A stretch of 25,802 nucleotides of DNA from a virus. A program made the position numbers and the translations under genes. The DNA lies in IMG/VR virus record IMGVR_UViG_3300028399_000027, positions 1 to 25,802 of that record. One strand, 5' to 3'. Of the stretch, positions 24,097 to 25,802 are shown in pieces. The notes below the pieces were generated by a model. The model ran no database searches. It was not told where the DNA came from and saw only the letters and a program-made list of their open reading frames with translations. Every line of letters starts with the position of its first letter. The first letter of the stretch is position 1.

Positions 24097-24459
24097 TTAG
24101 GACGTTTCGGGGAGCGGACATCTCCGGATCAGGCGGCGGAGATGACGGGGGGAGAGGTGGAGTAGTTCGGCGATGGTGGAGAGAGGGATATCGGCGAGGA
24201 GACAGGCGGCGATGGCGCGGAGACGGAGGTCCTCGATCTCCCGGAGCCGCTCCGCGTATTCGGCCGTCGAACGCTTCGCGGCAATCACCTCCGCAATCAC
24301 TTCCGTGTACGGCCTCGTCGGGCGCTCTCTCGTGAGCCTGAGCTCGCCCAGGAGCCGCTCGCGCAGCCTGTAGGAGCCGTCTGCGGCCTCGGCCACGAAC
24401 CGGCACGGTACGCGGCACTCCCTAAGTTTCCGGCATCCACGACATACGGACCGCCCCAT
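24097..24459 (-). CDS. HTH regulator with N-terminal cysteine cluster
   Basis: A 120-residue basic protein. The N-terminus MGRSVCRGCRKLRECRVPCRF carries four cysteines in a CxxC...C...C pattern that could bind zinc or an Fe-S cluster. The middle is helical and Arg/Glu-rich. The C-terminus IPLSTIAELLHLSPRHLRRLIRRC is a clear helix-turn-helix, similar to sigma-region-4 types. As the first gene of the minus-strand block, just before the terminases, it occupies the place of late-gene activators in many phages. The start codon is fixed by an in-frame stop seven bases upstream. Its promoter would place transcription start at or near the ATG. Family not named with confidence. Confidence 0.6.
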   Translation of the reverse strand: MGRSVCRGCRKLRECRVPCRFVAEAADGSYRLRERLLGELRLTRERPTRPYTEVIAEVIAAKRSTAEYAERLREIEDLRLRAIAACLLADIPLSTIAELLHLSPRHLRRLIRRCPLPETS

Positions 24460-24464
24460 ACCAT

Positions 24465-24494
24465 ATCATACCTCATTTTTTTGTGCTTATGCAA
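24465..24494 (-). promoter_or_regulatory. putative sigma70-type promoter of the HTH regulator
   Basis: On the minus strand TTGCAT (24494-24489) and TATGAT (24470-24465) are separated by 18 bases. The start ATG at 24459 is six bases beyond the -10 box, so the transcript would be leaderless or almost so. There is only a weak, poorly spaced GAGG upstream, consistent with that. Confidence 0.4.
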
Positions 24495-24569
24495 GTTACG
24501 TGCCACTAATTTTTTTCGAAAATGCTTATTTTTCAATACCTTACGGCTTCATTTTTTTTCATTTTTTTC

Positions 24570-24598
24570 TTGACTTTCGGGAAAAAATGTGCCACAAT
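24570..24598 (+). promoter_or_regulatory. sigma70-type promoter, plus strand
   Basis: TTGACT (24570-24575), a 17-base spacer, and CACAAT (24593-24598). The -35 box is near consensus and the spacing is ideal; the -10 box is weaker. It points toward the terminator at 24641-24677 and rmlB at 24806, and is divergent from the regulator promoter. Confidence 0.55.
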
Positions 24599-24604
24599 AG
24601 AGGT

Positions 24605-24677
24605 ATGAAAAAGCAGAACGAACACAGACCTGACGAAAAAGGGGCGGCGCTCCCGCGGAGGAGTGCGCCCCTTTTTT
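24605..24677 (+). ncRNA. predicted short terminated transcript (small RNA or attenuated leader)
   Basis: From the expected start about seven bases after the -10 box to the U-run of the intrinsic terminator is roughly 73 bases. It could be a small RNA, or a leader that attenuates rmlB. An ATG at 24605 opens a 41-codon frame to 24730 but it has no usable ribosome binding site and runs through the terminator, so I do not call it a gene. Confidence 0.35.
24641..24677 (+). terminator. intrinsic terminator
   Basis: GGGGCG(G)CGCTCC pairs with GGAGTGCGCCCC (12 pairs, one bulged G and one G-U), loop CGCGGA, then a T6 run. An A-run precedes the stem, so it could also work on the other strand. Confidence 0.8.
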
Positions 24678-24694
24678 CTTTTCCCGCGACCGCA

Positions 24695-24769
24695 AGCCCC
24701 GACAGAGCTGCCTTCGGCAGTTCGGGCTAAGCCCTCCCCTCTCCTTCTGTCTCTCTCAGGAGAGAGGGG
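24695..24769 (+). other. two further hairpins in the rmlB leader
   Basis: Hairpin A: AGCCC (24695-24699) with GGGCT (24724-24728), enclosing an inner stem of about eight pairs centred on CTGCC-TTC-GGCAG (24708-24720). Hairpin B: CCCCTCTC (24736-24743) with GAGAGGGG (24762-24769). With the terminator they fill the leader between the promoter and the rmlB ribosome binding site. No known riboswitch consensus was recognised. Confidence 0.45.
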
Positions 24770-24805
24770 TAGGAGGAAAGATTGATTTTCATGAAAGGAG
24801 GACAT

Positions 24806-25780
24806 ATGAAAATACTCGTAACGGGCGGAGCAGGCTTCATAGGCTCCAACTTCATAAGACACATCCTGAGGAGATATCCCGGCTATCACGTCGTAAACCT
24901 CGACGCGCTCACCTACGCGGGCAACAGGGAGAACCTGCGGGATGTTGAGGCAGAGCCGAGATACCGCTTCATCCACGGCGACATAAGAGACGCTGAAACC
25001 GTTCTCGATGCATTGAAGGACATCGACATCGTCGTGAACTTCGCCGCTGAAACCCACGTCGACCGCTCCATCGCGGACCCTCAGCCGTTCCTCGCAACCA
25101 ACGTCATCGGCCTCCAGGTGCTCCTCAATTGCGTCCGCAACAGGAGTGTCCGCTTCATCCATATTTCCACCGACGAGGTATACGGAAGCCTCGCAGCAGA
25201 CGAAGGCGCCTTCACCGAGGAGTCACCTCTTCGGCCAAGCTCTCCTTACTCCGCTTCGAAGGCCGCAGGAGACCTCATGGCACACGCCTATATGACGACC
25301 TTCGGCTTCCCCACCGTAATCGTAAGGCTTTCGAACGTCTACGGGCCCTTCCAGCATCCTGAAAAGTTCATCCCCAAGGTGATCACGAACCTGCTCAATA
25401 TGGTTCGTGTCCCCGTATACGGGGATGGCACCAATGTCAGGCAATGGCTCTTCGTCGAAGATGCATGTACCGCAATTGACACGGTCATGCACCGCGGAAT
25501 ACCGGGCGAGATATACAATGCAGGCGGTGGAAGCGAGAAGAGAAACATCGACGTGGTAAGAGATGTCCTGTCACTGATGGGCCTGCCAGGGGAGTATTTT
25601 GAGCTCGTCCCTGACAGACCTGGACACGACTACCGCTACGCGATCGACTCCTCCAAGATCAAAAGCGCTTTCGGCTGGACTCCAAATGTAGACTTCACCA
25701 CAGGATTGGAGAAAACCATCCTGTGGTATTGCAAGGAGGTGATAGGGGGATGGCTCTCCGAAGAACGAAAGCGGAACTGA
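24806..25780 (+). CDS. rfbB: dTDP-glucose 4,6-dehydratase
   Basis: A 324-residue short-chain dehydrogenase/reductase of the extended type. It converts dTDP-glucose to dTDP-4-keto-6-deoxyglucose, the second step of dTDP-rhamnose and related sugars. The NAD-binding motif is GGAGFIGSN (7-15). The catalytic set is Thr122-Asp123-Glu124 in STDEVYG and Tyr148/Lys152 in YSASK. THVDRSI, NVYGP, PVYGDGxNVRQWLFVEDAC and the RPGHDYRYAIDxSK motif all fit RmlB rather than generic epimerases. ATG 24806 has AAAGGAGG immediately upstream. This gene is either host DNA flanking a prophage or a phage-carried sugar gene; the phage RmlA-like gene at 15665 would supply its substrate. Confidence 0.87.
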   Translation: MKILVTGGAGFIGSNFIRHILRRYPGYHVVNLDALTYAGNRENLRDVEAEPRYRFIHGDIRDAETVLDALKDIDIVVNFAAETHVDRSIADPQPFLATNVIGLQVLLNCVRNRSVRFIHISTDEVYGSLAADEGAFTEESPLRPSSPYSASKAAGDLMAHAYMTTFGFPTVIVRLSNVYGPFQHPEKFIPKVITNLLNMVRVPVYGDGTNVRQWLFVEDACTAIDTVMHRGIPGEIYNAGGGSEKRNIDVVRDVLSLMGLPGEYFELVPDRPGHDYRYAIDSSKIKSAFGWTPNVDFTTGLEKTILWYCKEVIGGWLSEERKRN

Positions 25781-25802
25781 AGGCAGACTTCATCGTCTAC
25801 CT
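25750..25802 (+). CDS. start of a downstream gene, cut by the window end
   Basis: ATG 25750 follows AAGGAGG at about ten bases and opens a frame reading MALRRTKAELKADFIVY up to the edge. It overlaps the last 31 bases of rmlB, a coupling typical of an operon. Too short to identify. It shows that rmlB is not the last gene of its transcription unit. Confidence 0.4.
   Translation, partial: MALRRTKAELKADFIVY

Noticed and set aside
24089-24418. Other long frames over the regulator region on both strands
   Set aside because: Open only because of high GC; low-complexity Arg/Pro/Gly products. The 24097-24459 frame has the HTH and Cys motifs.
24605-24730. 41-codon leader frame after the plus-strand promoter
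   Set aside because: No usable ribosome binding site, and the frame runs through the intrinsic terminator.
24460-24805. Phage attachment site or tRNA at the rmlB boundary
   Set aside because: No tRNA cloverleaf and no second copy of any boundary sequence visible in the window; the other end of the element lies outside.

Overview
The window is almost entirely a tailed-phage genome segment (prophage, or a phage contig). It carries a short-tailed (podovirus-type) morphogenesis module on the minus strand, from about 24459 down to 1765. A terminase with Walker motifs, a portal, a scaffold, an SU10-type major capsid protein and a head-tail adaptor are all recognisable. There is no tape-measure or tail-tube gene. 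In their place are three probable internal or ejection proteins, a hub/stabilisation-like protein and several fibre-like proteins, which argues for a short tail. Ribosome binding sites are strong GGAGG types and genes are packed with ATGA/TAATG overlaps. The host cannot be named from the sequence. Only the right edge (rmlB, 24806-25780, plus strand) could be host DNA, and no integrase, tRNA or matching attachment repeat is visible.

Layout, left to right. 1-1706 (+): two small early-type genes, a holin of the gene-transfer-agent 3TM type, and an AT-rich gene resembling phage-borne 'putative immunity' proteins. 1765-3746 (-): end of the late operon, with a DUF7338-like membrane protein, a small hypothetical, an M15-type endolysin, a second small membrane protein and two small hypotheticals. 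3771-13673 (-): tail and internal virion proteins, including two or three fibres, three alpha-helical internal proteins, two small basic proteins, the hub and a seven-repeat beta-propeller. 13673-14572 (-): head-tail adaptor. 14544-17473 (-): a sugar/sulfo cassette (glycosyltransferase, RmlA-like nucleotidyltransferase, zinc-ribbon protein, sulfotransferase-like protein, hypothetical) inserted between adaptor and capsid genes. 17537-23109 (-): capsid, scaffold, a small protein, portal and large terminase. 23110-23435: noncoding, with an array of CGTCAA-N4-TTGACG palindromes. 23436-24459 (-): small-terminase candidate and a Cys-cluster HTH protein. 24460-24805: divergent promoters, an intrinsic terminator and stacked hairpins leading to rmlB.

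How it fits together. The HTH protein at 24097-24459 heads the minus-strand late block and may regulate it. The small and large terminase flank a palindrome array that is a good candidate packaging or operator site. Portal, scaffold and capsid build the head. The adaptor, hub, fibres and internal proteins form the short tail and ejection apparatus, and the M15 endolysin plus membrane proteins lyse the cell. The most distinctive feature is the carbohydrate cassette inside the head module. With the nearby divergent rmlB it provides two steps of dTDP-sugar synthesis, a glycosyltransferase and a possible sulfotransferase, which suggests modification of the virion or of the host surface.
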